Of a stretch of DNA of 64,000 nucleotides, positions 26,556-35,044 are shown piece after piece (within the stretch, counting starts at the first letter, position 1; each line of letters starts with the position of its first letter). Position numbers and translations under genes: made by a program. The notes under the pieces are model-generated. The model ran no database searches. It was given only the letters and a program-made list of their open reading frames with translations, and had not been told where the DNA came from. The DNA comes from Chryseobacterium sp. Leaf180 (GTDB lineage Bacteria; Bacteroidota; Bacteroidia; Flavobacteriales; Weeksellaceae), in assembly GCF_001424585.1 (NCBI RefSeq), contig NZ_LMPJ01000001.1, positions 1,242,450 through 1,306,449 of the forward strand, in the 5' to 3' direction.

Positions 26556-28667
26556 ATGATTTTAAAACCGATATTACTTACAGCCGGTGTGCTGTTTTCA
26601 GCAACTTTTTATTCTCAGAAAATGAATTATCCTAAAGCAGCAAAAGGAAATCAGACCGATACCTATTTTGGAACTGCTGTTGCAGATCCGTACAGAGATT
26701 TAGAAAATGACTCTGAACCTACGAAGAAATGGGTGGATGAAGAAGTTGCTTACAGTCAGAATTATTTATCAAAAATTCCTTTTAGGGAGCAAATTAAAAA
26801 GCAATTAACAGATATCTGGAATTACGAAAAAATTGGTGCACCGTTCAAAGAAGGAGATTATACGTATTATTATAAAAATAACGGACTTCAGGCGCAATCT
26901 GTATTGTACAGAACCGATAACAAAACAAAAACTACTGAAGTATTTTTAGATCCAAATAAATTTTCCGAAAAAGGAACAACTTCGCTTTCAAGTTTGTCTT
27001 TCAATAAAAAAGGAAATTTGGCGGCATACGCAATTTCAGAAGGCGGAAGCGACTGGAATAAAATCATCATTATCGACGCTGTTACCAAAAAACAAATCGA
27101 CGAAACCATTGTCGATGTAAAGTTTAGCGGGATTTCCTGGCAAGGCGATGAAGGTTTCTACTATTCAAGCTACGACAAGCCAAAAGAAGGAACGGTTTTG
27201 TCTGGAATGACCGATAAACATAAAGTTTTCTTCCATAAATTAGGGACAAAACAATCTGCAGATCAGTTGATTTTCGGTGGAGATAAAACTCCAAGGAGAT
27301 ATTTGGGAGCGGGCGTCTCTGAAGATCAAAGATATTTAATCATTTCTGCAGCGAACGCAACCAACGGAAATGAATTATACATTAAAGATTTAAAGAAAGG
27401 GGGCGATTTTGTTCAAATCAATAAAGGCTTTGATATCAACGTAAATCTAATTGATACAGAAGGCGACAATCTTTTCATTTTTACAGATAAAGATGCTCCA
27501 AATATGCGTTTGGTAAAAACGACTATCCAAAATCCGTCTCCCGAAACCTGGAAAGATGTTATTCCTGAAACCGAAAATGTATTGGGAATCTCTTCTGGTG
27601 GCGGTTATTTCTTTGCAACCTACATGGTTGATGCCATTGATAAGGTAAAACAGCTTGATAAAACCGGAAAACTCATCCGAGAAATATCGCTACCGGGAAA
27701 AGGAAATGTCGGCGGTTTTGGTGGAAAAAAAGAAGAGAAAGAGATGTATTATTCTTTCAGCAACTACATCACGCCGGGAACTACTTATAAATTCAATGCA
27801 GATACCGGAAATTCTGAGGTTTACCAAAAACCTAAAGTCAAATTTGACCCAGAAAATTATATCTCAGAACAGGTTTTCTACACCTCAAAAGACGGCACAA
27901 AAGTTCCGATGATGATTAGCTATAAGAAAGGACTAAAGCTGGATGGAAAAAATCCAACCATGCTGTATTCTTACGGTGGTTTCAACATCAGTTTACAGCC
28001 ATCGTTCTCAGTAGTCAATGCCATCTGGATGGAAAATGGTGGAATTTATGCCGTTCCCAACATTCGCGGCGGTGGTGAGTACGGTAAAAAATGGCACGAT
28101 GCAGGAACGAAAATGCAGAAGAAGAATGTATTTGATGACTTTATCGCAGCAGGAGAATACCTACAAAGCAAAGGCTACACTTCAAAAGAATACATGGCAC
28201 TTTCAGGAAGATCAAACGGTGGACTTTTGGTTGGTGCAACCATGACGATGCGCCCTGATTTGGCCAAAGTGGCTTTCCCTGGAGTTGGTGTTTTAGATAT
28301 GTTGAGGTACAATAAATTTACGGCCGGAGCAGGTTGGTCTTATGATTACGGAACTGCCGAAGACAATAAAGAAATGTTTGATTATTTGAAATCATATTCT
28401 CCGGTTCATAATGTAAAAGCAGGAACTTGCTATCCTTCAACGATGATTATTACTAGTGATCATGACGACAGAGTAGTTCCGGCGCATTCATTTAAATTCG
28501 GTGCAGAGTTGCAGGAAAAACAAAAATGTGCAAACCCTATTTTGGTGAGAATTGAGAAAAATGCAGGTCATGGTGCAGGAAGAGCAACAGATCAGGTAAT
28601 CAGCGAAAATGCAGATTTGATTTCTTTTGCTTTGTATGAAATGGGAATTAAAAAGCTTGGGAAATAA
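26556..28667 (+). CDS. secreted prolyl oligopeptidase (S9A)
   Basis: 703 residues with a signal peptide (about 1-20, FYSQ). A seven-bladed propeller (about 90-410) precedes the alpha/beta hydrolase domain with SGRSNGGLLVG (nucleophile Ser), TSDHDDRVVP (Asp) and NAGHGAG (His), the classical POP triad. It cleaves short peptides after proline; export to the periplasm is predicted. The cytosolic S9 relative at 54892-56937 is a different subfamily. Followed 32 nt later by a DUF5071 gene. Confidence 0.93.
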   Translation: MILKPILLTAGVLFSATFYSQKMNYPKAAKGNQTDTYFGTAVADPYRDLENDSEPTKKWVDEEVAYSQNYLSKIPFREQIKKQLTDIWNYEKIGAPFKEGDYTYYYKNNGLQAQSVLYRTDNKTKTTEVFLDPNKFSEKGTTSLSSLSFNKKGNLAAYAISEGGSDWNKIIIIDAVTKKQIDETIVDVKFSGISWQGDEGFYYSSYDKPKEGTVLSGMTDKHKVFFHKLGTKQSADQLIFGGDKTPRRYLGAGVSEDQRYLIISAANATNGNELYIKDLKKGGDFVQINKGFDINVNLIDTEGDNLFIFTDKDAPNMRLVKTTIQNPSPETWKDVIPETENVLGISSGGGYFFATYMVDAIDKVKQLDKTGKLIREISLPGKGNVGGFGGKKEEKEMYYSFSNYITPGTTYKFNADTGNSEVYQKPKVKFDPENYISEQVFYTSKDGTKVPMMISYKKGLKLDGKNPTMLYSYGGFNISLQPSFSVVNAIWMENGGIYAVPNIRGGGEYGKKWHDAGTKMQKKNVFDDFIAAGEYLQSKGYTSKEYMALSGRSNGGLLVGATMTMRPDLAKVAFPGVGVLDMLRYNKFTAGAGWSYDYGTAEDNKEMFDYLKSYSPVHNVKAGTCYPSTMIITSDHDDRVVPAHSFKFGAELQEKQKCANPILVRIEKNAGHGAGRATDQVISENADLISFALYEMGIKKLGK

Positions 28668-28699
28668 TTTAGATTAAATTATAAAAAATTAGGTTAATT

Positions 28700-29080
28700 A
28701 TGAATTTGCAAGATTTAGTGCCAAAAGAAAAAGACGACGATAGACACATCGTAAAACTGAAAAAGCTATCATTCGAGGAAATTCAGCCTATTATTCCTGA
28801 CTTATTAGAGTGGCTTCAAGATATTAATTGGCCCATTGCAAGCGATGTAGCTGATGTATTAGAACCTTTTGCAGATAAATTGACACCATATCTGATGGAA
28901 GTTTTAATATCTAATGATGGTATGTGGAAATATTGGATTTTAACCATTTTTGGTAGAGAAACAAGAGATGAAGTTTTCTTAAAAGAGATTAATAGAATAG
29001 CGACAAATCCGACACGAGATGAGATTGATTGTGAGGTTGATATGGAGGCACAAGCAATTCTAAATGGAGATTATAACTAA
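28700..29080 (+). CDS. DUF5071 domain protein
   Basis: 126 residues. The N-terminal LVPKEKDDDRHIVKLKKLSFEEI and LLEWLQDINWPIASDVA segments match DUF5071, a small all-helical, HEAT-like domain sometimes found among immunity proteins. No catalytic residues are evident. It is AT-rich compared with the flanking genes and ends at a very strong hairpin terminator. Confidence 0.75.
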   Translation: MNLQDLVPKEKDDDRHIVKLKKLSFEEIQPIIPDLLEWLQDINWPIASDVADVLEPFADKLTPYLMEVLISNDGMWKYWILTIFGRETRDEVFLKEINRIATNPTRDEIDCEVDMEAQAILNGDYN

Positions 29081-29101
29081 ATTTACCATAGGTTCAGGTC
29101 T

Positions 29102-29137
29102 AAAAGCGATTTTGTAACAATACAAAATCGCTTTTTG
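29102..29137 (+). terminator. strong terminator after DUF5071 gene
   Basis: Perfect 14-bp stem (AAAGCGATTTTGTA and complement), ACAA loop, then T-rich. Confidence 0.88.
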
Positions 29138-29170
29138 TTTTGTATACGAACAATATTAAAATTTTTGGAA

Positions 29171-29212
29171 GTCCCAACGGGACGACTTACCAAAGAATAG
29201 GATGAAATCCTA
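29171..29212. repeat. REP-like pair of short palindromes
   Basis: GTCCC-AAC-GGGAC (29171-29183) and TAGGAT-GAA-ATCCTA (29198-29212) are two perfect hairpins with 3-nt loops, 14 nt apart. This is the look of extragenic palindromic (REP) units scattered in Bacteroidota genomes, often mobilised by Y1/RAYT transposases. The rest of 29138-29409 shows nothing else clear. Confidence 0.5.
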
Positions 29213-29409
29213 CTAAATTAAACCAAATAAGCTACTTCAATATCTAAAAACTACTGTGTTTTTTTACTAAATATAACAAAAAACTCTATGTGGCTAAATT
29301 GTTAAAAAATAATCATTTTTCACTATCTAAATACCCTCTTTCATGTTGACAATCAGCACCAAAACATTTCCTTAAAAATGCTTACTTTTAAAATCTTAAA
29401 TCAGAAAGC

Positions 29410-31530
29410 ATGAGAAGGGAAATTCAAAATAAAAATCCCCAATTTACCATATTAGAAAAGCAGATTGAAATCTATCCGTTTGAAAAAGATGGTTTGGAGC
29501 TTAAATCATCGTACACAAAAGATGATGTAAAAGATGAAGCTCTTACTCAGACTTCTCCCGGAATTACGCCGTTCTTAAGAGGTCCATATTCAACGATGTA
29601 TGTTCAGAAGCCATGGACGGTGCGTCAGTACGCAGGATTTTCCACCGCTGAAGAATCCAACGCTTTTTACAGAAGAAACTTAGCGGCAGGGCAAAAAGGA
29701 CTTTCCGTAGCTTTTGATTTGGCGACGCACAGAGGATATGATTCTGATCATGCAAGAGTTGTAGGTGACGTTGGAAAAGCCGGTGTTGCGATTGACTCTA
29801 TTGAGGATATGAAAATTTTGTTTAATGAAATTCCGTTAGATGAAATCTCTGTTTCGATGACGATGAACGGTGCGGTTTTGCCGATTCTTTCGTTTTATAT
29901 TGTAGCTGCAGAAGAACAGGGCGTTTCTCAGGATAAGCTTTCAGGAACCATTCAGAATGATATTTTGAAGGAATTTATGGTGAGAAATACTTACATTTAT
30001 CCACCCACACCTTCCATGAAAATCATTGCTGATATTTTTGAATATACATCTAAAAACATTCCGAAATTCAATTCAATTTCGATATCAGGTTATCACATGC
30101 AGGAAGCCGGAGCCACGCCGGTTCTCGAAATGGCTTACACATTAGCCGACGGCTTAGAATACGTAAGAACTGGAATAAAAGCGGGAATGAACGTTGATGA
30201 TTTCGCGCCAAGACTTTCATTTTTTTGGGCAATCGGAATGAATCATTTCATGGAAATTGCCAAGATGCGCGCCGCGAGATATATCTGGGCCACTTTGCTG
30301 AAACAGTTTAATCCTCAAAATCCGAAATCTTTAGCTTTAAGAACGCACTCGCAGACTTCAGGCTGGTCTTTGACAGAGCAGGAACCATTTAACAATATCA
30401 CAAGAACGGCGGTCGAAGCATTGTCTTCAGCTTTAGGCGGAACTCAGTCTTTACATACGAATGCTTTGGATGAAGCGATTGCGCTACCAACAGATTATTC
30501 AGCGAAAATTGCAAGGAATACACAAATTATTCTGCAACAGGAAAGTGGAATCTGCGATGTCGTAGACCCAATGGGCGGAAGTAATTTGGTGGAAGCTTTA
30601 ACTCAGCAGATGATTGAAGAAGCCATGAAATTCATCGATGAGGTGGAAAAAGAAGGTGGAATGACCAAAGCCATCGAAGCAGGAATTCCTAAAATGAGAA
30701 TTGAGGAAGCGTCTGCAATAAAACAAGCAAAAATTGATAGTGGCGAGGAATTTATCATCGGTGTCAACTCTTTTAAATCAAATTTAAAACAGATGCAATT
30801 GGAGATCTTAGATATCGACAACACTGAAGTTCGCAGAAAACAAATTGAAAGACTTGAAGCCATTAAATTAAGCAGAAATACCGTGGCGGTGAGCCAAATT
30901 TTAGATGACATTCGTATGTGCGCAAAGTCTGGAAGTGGAAATCTTCTTGAATTGTGCATCGAAGCTGCTCGCAGAAGAGTTACTTTGGGCGAAATGAGTG
31001 ATGCCATGGAAGAAACCTTCGGACGATATAAAGCCAACATCAGAACCATACAAGGAATTTACGCTATGAATGCAGGTAAAAACGAATACTTTGGTCAGGC
31101 GCTTCAGCTTACCCAAAAATTTGAAGAAGAAGAGGGCCGCCGCCCGAGAATTATGGTGTCGAAAATGGGACAGGACGGTCACGACCGTGGAGCGAAAGTA
31201 GTAGCAACAGCCTTTGCCGATATGGGATTTGACGTGGATGTAGCACCGCTCTTTCAGACTCCGGAAGAAGTAGCAAAACAGGCGGTGGAAAATGATATTC
31301 ACATCTTGGGAGTGTCTTCTCTGGCTGCAGGTCACAAAACTTTGGTTCCGCAGGTTGTTGAGGAATTAAAGAAATTGGGAGCAGAAGATATCACGATTGT
31401 TGTTGGCGGAGTAATTCCACAACAGGATTATGAATTTTTGTATGCGAACGGGGCAGATTTTATTTTTGGACCCGGAACAAATCTTCCAAAATGTGCTGTG
31501 GATATTTTGAATCGGTTTTTAAAAAATTAA
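29410..31530 (+). CDS. scpA: methylmalonyl-CoA mutase, large (catalytic) subunit
   Basis: 706 residues. The TIM barrel contains [13 protein letters not shown] and [11 protein letters not shown], and the C-terminal cobalamin-binding domain (about 575-706) contains [14 protein letters not shown], the DxHxxG B12-ligand motif, plus GVSSLAAGH. It converts methylmalonyl-CoA to succinyl-CoA using adenosylcobalamin. No small subunit gene is adjacent; the expected partner chaperone MeaB is at 35975-36958, separated by the rtcB module. Confidence 0.95.
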   Translation: MRREIQNKNPQFTILEKQIEIYPFEKDGLELKSSYTKDDVKDEALTQTSPGITPFLRGPYSTMYVQKPWTVRQYAGFSTAEESNAFYRRNLAAGQKGLSVAFDLATHRGYDSDHARVVGDVGKAGVAIDSIEDMKILFNEIPLDEISVSMTMNGAVLPILSFYIVAAEEQGVSQDKLSGTIQNDILKEFMVRNTYIYPPTPSMKIIADIFEYTSKNIPKFNSISISGYHMQEAGATPVLEMAYTLADGLEYVRTGIKAGMNVDDFAPRLSFFWAIGMNHFMEIAKMRAARYIWATLLKQFNPQNPKSLALRTHSQTSGWSLTEQEPFNNITRTAVEALSSALGGTQSLHTNALDEAIALPTDYSAKIARNTQIILQQESGICDVVDPMGGSNLVEALTQQMIEEAMKFIDEVEKEGGMTKAIEAGIPKMRIEEASAIKQAKIDSGEEFIIGVNSFKSNLKQMQLEILDIDNTEVRRKQIERLEAIKLSRNTVAVSQILDDIRMCAKSGSGNLLELCIEAARRRVTLGEMSDAMEETFGRYKANIRTIQGIYAMNAGKNEYFGQALQLTQKFEEEEGRRPRIMVSKMGQDGHDRGAKVVATAFADMGFDVDVAPLFQTPEEVAKQAVENDIHILGVSSLAAGHKTLVPQVVEELKKLGAEDITIVVGGVIPQQDYEFLYANGADFIFGPGTNLPKCAVDILNRFLKN

Positions 31531-31645
31531 GTAGGAACTCTGATTTTAGAATTAAAAATATATTCTAAATATTTTATTTAACATTCTTTAAATCTCAGAT
31601 TGCACATCATTTGCACTTTACGCCACAACCAAAAAACAAAATAGT

Positions 31646-32158
31646 ATGGCGTACACTGTGATTTCGGTATTTCCTGCGAGTGCAGATACCGAAGAAATTA
31701 AAAAAGACTTACAGAATCAGGGATTCGACGGCTCCAATATCATTATCTCCACTTCAAAAATGGAAAGCGAATCGGCAATCGGAGATTATACAGAAGATGA
31801 TAGAACCAAAAGTTTCTGGGATCATCTTTTTGTGAACGACAATGAGATGCTTGATGCGTACAGCCGCGAGAGCAAAGGTAAAACTAATATTGTAGTTTAC
31901 GCTGCCAATCTGGAAGAAGCCCAGGAAGCAAAAAATATTCTATACAGTAAAGGTGCGGTAGAAGTTAAAAAGAAATCTTCTGATGAGCACGATGAATCAG
32001 AAGAAAATGCCAAAGGAGCAGGATTGCCGCAGGATGTTTACGACGGAATTATCGCAAAAGCAAAAAACGATGTCTATTTTCTCGACCGCGAGCGCATTTA
32101 TAGTCCCACAAGCCGTGGAATGGGCGACACGATGGATGGACTAGGGTCTAAAGATTAA
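31646..32158 (+). CDS. conserved hypothetical, general-stress-protein-like
   Basis: 170 residues, soluble. The N-terminus (YTVISVFPASADTEEIKKDL) and IVVYAANLEEAQEAKNIL suggest a duplicated alpha/beta domain like the GSP17M/YflT group; the C-terminal part is charged and ends YSPTSRGMGDTMDGLGSKD. Function unknown; a stress link is only by resemblance. The 115 nt upstream contain TTGCAC and TTTGCAC as a direct repeat but no clean promoter. Confidence 0.6.
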   Translation: MAYTVISVFPASADTEEIKKDLQNQGFDGSNIIISTSKMESESAIGDYTEDDRTKSFWDHLFVNDNEMLDAYSRESKGKTNIVVYAANLEEAQEAKNILYSKGAVEVKKKSSDEHDESEENAKGAGLPQDVYDGIIAKAKNDVYFLDRERIYSPTSRGMGDTMDGLGSKD

Positions 32159-32174
32159 ATTCAATATAATCCAT

Positions 32175-32209
32175 AAAAAACCTGCTTTTAAAGTTAAGCA
32201 GGTTTTTTT
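32175..32209. terminator. bidirectional-looking terminator
   Basis: 13-bp perfect stem AAAAAACCTGCTT/AAGCAGGTTTTTT with an 8-nt loop. It isolates the rtcB leader from the gene upstream. Confidence 0.88.
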
Positions 32210-32247
32210 AGTTTAAATAAAAATTTCTGCGAGACCGATGATTTTTT

Positions 32248-32277
32248 TTTGCCAATTATAAAATTATTCTATATTTG
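32248..32277 (+). promoter_or_regulatory. promoter of the rtcB leader
   Basis: TTTG at 32248-32251, an 18-nt spacer and TATATTTG at 32270-32277, a near-ideal Bacteroidota promoter. Transcription should start near 32284, about 36 nt before the leader ORF. Confidence 0.75.
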
Positions 32278-32311
32278 CATCTGAAAATCAAGTTCAACCA
32301 ACAAATAAACA

Positions 32312-32451
32312 ACGAAGCAATGTTCAAATACAACTTACATACATCAGTAGGATTGCCTTTTGCAAAGGCAGGGCTTCGTGGTTTGGTACATTCTTAGAGC
32401 AACAGTATAATGAAATATCAAAACCCGGAGTCGAAAGATTTCGGGTTTTTT
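32312..32451 (+). promoter_or_regulatory. candidate translation-coupled attenuator ahead of rtcB-prfH
   Basis: Three mutually exclusive helices can be drawn. (1:2) ACGAAGC at 32312-32318 pairs with GCTTCGT at 32373-32379, enclosing the leader start codon and a 7-bp hairpin TGCCTTT-TGC-AAAGGCA at 32354-32370. (2:3) CTTCG-T-GGTTT at 32374-32384 pairs with AAACCCGGAG at 32421-32430, ten pairs with one bulged T and one G-T. (3:4) AAACCCG at 32421-32427 pairs with CGGGTTT at 32442-32448, followed by a T run, forming a terminator. Segment 2 lies inside the 25-codon ORF. This is the architecture of trp/his-type attenuators. Pairing was worked out by eye. An independent small RNA is the main alternative. 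Confidence 0.55.
32320..32397 (+). CDS. 25-residue leader peptide ORF
   Basis: ATG at 32320 to TAG at 32395-32397. The peptide begins MFKYNLHTSV and ends GLRGLVHS; it has no run of one amino acid, so it is not a classical amino-acid sensor. The ORF begins directly after helix segment 1 of the attenuator and runs through segment 2, ending 23 nt before the terminator stem. It is too short for ordinary gene finding. Coding status is inferred from its position. Confidence 0.45.
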   Translation: MFKYNLHTSVGLPFAKAGLRGLVHS

Positions 32452-32501
32452 ATTGCGCAATATTACAAACTCAAAACAGTTTCCCCGAAATCAACTTTTT
32501 A

Positions 32502-32596
32502 TTAGGAGCTTAATCCCGCTGTCTACTGTATCTTTTTTTGCCTACGCTTTTTTCAAGCCAATGCAAAAAAAAAGGATGCCGTTTCCATCGGGGCTA
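32502..32596 (-). repeat. structured ~95-nt repeat, left copy (inverted)
   Basis: The reverse complement runs from TAGCCCCGAT to GGGATTAAGCTCCTAA and matches the right copy at 34248-34340 with about nine substitutions and a 2-nt length difference in a T run. Internal complementarity (a T run plus GC against GC plus an A run, and CCCCGAT/AGCGGGA-like ends) suggests a folded RNA. It resembles repeats common in Flavobacteriia intergenic DNA and may belong to the Flavo-1 RNA class; that link is tentative. Confidence 0.75.
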
Positions 32597-32695
32597 GAAA
32601 TTACAACTCCAAACAAACTTTGTCAGAAAATTGAAAAATTTGACAAAAAAATTAATCAACTAAGAACTTAGTTGGTTTAAATATTTGATGCAGGA

Positions 32696-32729
32696 ATGTC
32701 TAACATCTCGTGTCTAATATCTAACATCT
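32696..32729. repeat. short CTAACATC minisatellite, with inverted partner downstream of rtcB
   Basis: TCTAACATCTCG, TGTCTAATATC and TAACATC follow one another as degenerate ~10-nt units just before rtcB. An oppositely oriented relative (ATGTTGGATGCGGG ... TGATGTC) lies at 34140-34172 just after rtcB. Between the attenuator and rtcB the stretch 32597-32741 also holds an 8-bp inverted repeat (CAACTAAG/CTTAGTTG) near 32657 and no second strong promoter. Confidence 0.6.
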
Positions 32730-32741
32730 TATTAAAAAACA

Positions 32742-34133
32742 ATGGGAAATTTAAAACTAAAAGGAAAAGATATATTAAAATTAGGTTATCCAAACAACCA
32801 GAGCGTTAACATCGCTTTGGAAGTGATGAAGAGAAATTTTGCAACCAAAAATATTCATTATGTAAAATCTCTTCTCAAGGAAATCCAACAAAATCCGGAG
32901 AACTTCGAGAAAGATTTAACCTTCGGACAAATTGCGGAAGCTTTGCTTTCATCAAAGAAAACCGAGAAAAGAATGCTCAACACGAACCGAGCATCTTTTC
33001 AAATTTTCGGAAACAATATTTCTGATGAAGCAAAAAACCAATTGTATACCGCATTGAAATTGCCAATTGCAACACAAGGCGCTTTGATGCCCGATGCACA
33101 CAGCGGTTACGGACTTCCAATCGGTGGTGTTCTCGCTGTGGAAAATGCCGTAATTCCATACGGAGTCGGGATGGATATTGGCTGCAGAATGTCACTCAGT
33201 ATTTTGGATACGCCAATTTCATATCTGGACGGCGCAAAAGATAAATATGAAAAAGCGCTTGCCGAACACACCAAATTCGGGATGTATGAAACGCACAAAT
33301 CTCATGTCGACCACGAAATTTTCGACAGAGACACGTTCAATTTAATTCCGATTTTGAGAAGATTAAAAGGAAAAGCCATCAAACAAATGGGAAGTTCCGG
33401 TGGTGGAAATCACTTTGTGGAATTCGGGGAAGTTGAAATTACGGAAGAAGAAGAACAAATCAATCTTCCAAAAGGAAAATACCTCGGAATCCTTTCGCAC
33501 AGCGGCTCACGTGGATTGGGAGCAGAAATCGCTCAGTATTATTCGAGAGTGGCGACTGAACAATGTCCGTTACCCAAAGAAGCGCAAAATTTCGCCTGGC
33601 TGGATTTGAACACGCATCTCGGAGTGGAATACTGGACAGCGATGAATCTTGCTGGAGATTATGCTTCGGCCTGCCACGACGATATTCACAGAAGACTGGT
33701 GAAAGCGGTCGGCGGAAGAGTGAAAGCCAGAATCGAAAACCATCACAACTTTGCGTGGAAAGAAATCCACAACGGGAAAGAAGTGATAGTTCACCGAAAA
33801 GGCGCAACTCCGGCCAACGAAAACGAATTGGAAATGATTCCCGGTTCTATGACGGCAAAAGGTTTCATCGTGCGTGGAAAAGGAAATCCGGATTCGCTGA
33901 ACTCGGCTTCACACGGAGCGGGACGGGCTTTTTCGAGAGGAGAATGCAGAAACCGTTTTACTCAGAATGACATTAAGAAAGAATTGAAACTCAAAAATGT
34001 CACCTTGATGGGCGGAAATGCGGAAGAAGCACCAATGGCGTACAAAGACATCAATGAAGTGATGAATGCGCAAAGTGAATTGGTCGATATTCTCGGAACT
34101 TTTCAACCTCGGATTGTGAGGATGGATAAATAA
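32742..34133 (+). CDS. rtcB: RNA-splicing ligase RtcB family protein
   Basis: 463 residues. All metal and guanylation residues are visible: Asp145 and Cys148 (GVGMDIGCRMS), Asn223/His224 (SGGGNHFVEF), His253 (SHSGSRGLG), His334-335 (ENHHNF), His351 (HRKGATPA) and the GMP-accepting His391 (SHGAGR). It joins 2',3'-cyclic phosphate or 3'-phosphate RNA ends to 5'-OH ends using GTP and Mn2+. prfH follows, so this is the RtcB2-type partner thought to reseal 16S rRNA cut in the decoding centre. Inverted repeats flank the gene on both sides, and an attenuator-like leader lies upstream. Confidence 0.95.
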   Translation: MGNLKLKGKDILKLGYPNNQSVNIALEVMKRNFATKNIHYVKSLLKEIQQNPENFEKDLTFGQIAEALLSSKKTEKRMLNTNRASFQIFGNNISDEAKNQLYTALKLPIATQGALMPDAHSGYGLPIGGVLAVENAVIPYGVGMDIGCRMSLSILDTPISYLDGAKDKYEKALAEHTKFGMYETHKSHVDHEIFDRDTFNLIPILRRLKGKAIKQMGSSGGGNHFVEFGEVEITEEEEQINLPKGKYLGILSHSGSRGLGAEIAQYYSRVATEQCPLPKEAQNFAWLDLNTHLGVEYWTAMNLAGDYASACHDDIHRRLVKAVGGRVKARIENHHNFAWKEIHNGKEVIVHRKGATPANENELEMIPGSMTAKGFIVRGKGNPDSLNSASHGAGRAFSRGECRNRFTQNDIKKELKLKNVTLMGGNAEEAPMAYKDINEVMNAQSELVDILGTFQPRIVRMDK

Positions 34134-34139
34134 CGATTA

Positions 34140-34172
34140 ATGTTGGATGCGGGATGTTGGGTGTTTGATGTC
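34140..34172. repeat. inverted partner of the CTAACATC minisatellite
   Basis: ATGTTGGATGCGGG then ATGTTGGGTGTTTGATGTC. Read on the minus strand it gives CCAACATC-type units like those at 32696-32729. It begins 7 nt after the rtcB stop codon. Confidence 0.55.
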
Positions 34173-34247
34173 AAAAACCTGCATTTTAATTCTTTCGAAA
34201 GTCATTAAATAATTTATAACAAATAGTAATAAAAAGGAGAAAAACCA

Positions 34248-34340
34248 TAGCCCCGATTGCAGCGGCATCCTTTTTTTGCGTGGGCTTGAAAAAAGCGAAG
34301 GCAAAAAAAGATACAGCGGAAAGCGGGATTAAGCTCCTAA
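34248..34340 (+). repeat. structured ~93-nt repeat, right copy
   Basis: Direct-orientation partner of 32502-32596. It ends with AGCTCCTAA only 5 nt before the prfH ATG, so it forms the 5' untranslated region of prfH if prfH is read from the operon transcript. A possible stem pairs CTTTTTTTGC (34270-34279) with GCAAAAAAAG (34301-34310). Translation of the opposite strand of both copies gives similar short peptides, which is an effect of the repeat and not evidence for genes. Confidence 0.75.
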
Positions 34341-34345
34341 AAACA

Positions 34346-35044
34346 ATGGACAAAATAATACAAATCACCTCGGGAAGAGGACCTTTGGAATGTCAGTGGG
34401 TAGTTGCCAAAGTTCTGAAGGTCTTTCTTGAGGAAGCAAAACAAAATAAAATCGGTTACGAAATCATCCACCGCGAAAATGGCGATGAAAACCTGACTTT
34501 GAAATCAGCGACTTTAGTTTTAAAAGGAAAAGAAGCAAATGAATTTCTGAAAAACTGGCTTGGAAGCATTCTTTGGATTGGAAAAAGCACTTTCAGAAAA
34601 TTCCATAAGAGAAGCAACTGGTTTATCGGGATTTTTGAACTTGAAGGTTTGGAGAAAATTGAATTTAATGAAAGAGACATTCAGTTTCAGACCGCAAGAA
34701 GTCAGGGAAGTGGCGGACAAAACGTGAATAAAGTGGAAACCGCAGTTCGGGCAACGTATGTGAAAACCGGACAAAGTGTTTTCGTGCAGGATTCCCGTTC
34801 GCAATTGGAGAATAAGAAGATTTCCATCATCCGATTAAAAGAAAAAGTGATGGAATTTCACATTCAGCAATTGGAAAAACAAATGCAGGAAACTTGGAAT
34901 AATCATTTGAATGTCCAGCGGGGAAATCCAATCCGGACATTTTCGGGAAGCGATTTTAGAAAGAATCATCAAGAGAAATCTTTCAAAAAAGAGAGGAATC
35001 AACTGAAAAATGAATTAAAAAACTACAGAAATGACCTTAACTAA
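34346..35044 (+). CDS. prfH: peptide chain release factor H
   Basis: 232 residues from ATG 34346 (MDKIIQITSGRGPLECQW), a conserved PrfH start; upstream in-frame codons belong to the repeat. GGQ at 123-125 in [14 protein letters not shown] performs peptidyl-tRNA hydrolysis. It lacks the RF1 N-terminal domain and the normal stop-codon-reading segment. Known PrfH proteins release peptides from ribosomes with cleaved 16S decoding centres, so the RtcB partner can repair them. It overlaps the TPR gene by 14 nt. Confidence 0.93.
   Translation: MDKIIQITSGRGPLECQWVVAKVLKVFLEEAKQNKIGYEIIHRENGDENLTLKSATLVLKGKEANEFLKNWLGSILWIGKSTFRKFHKRSNWFIGIFELEGLEKIEFNERDIQFQTARSQGSGGQNVNKVETAVRATYVKTGQSVFVQDSRSQLENKKISIIRLKEKVMEFHIQQLEKQMQETWNNHLNVQRGNPIRTFSGSDFRKNHQEKSFKKERNQLKNELKNYRNDLN

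Noticed and set aside
31590-31625. Sigma-54-like promoter from the TTGCAC repeats
   Set aside because: The GG and GC dinucleotides are not correctly spaced, and sigma-54 elements are not supported elsewhere in the window.
32312-32451. Known amino-acid biosynthesis attenuator (trp/his type)
   Set aside because: The leader peptide has no run of Trp, His or another amino acid, and the genes downstream are not biosynthetic.
32453-32671. 72-codon ORF upstream of rtcB
   Set aside because: It translates the inverted structured repeat. The minus-strand ORF at 34186-34368 gives a similar peptide from the other copy, so the similarity comes from the repeat.
34280-34345. Longer N-terminus for prfH
   Set aside because: The extra 22 residues come from the repeat element; the conserved PrfH start is MDKIIQITSGRGPLE at 34346.
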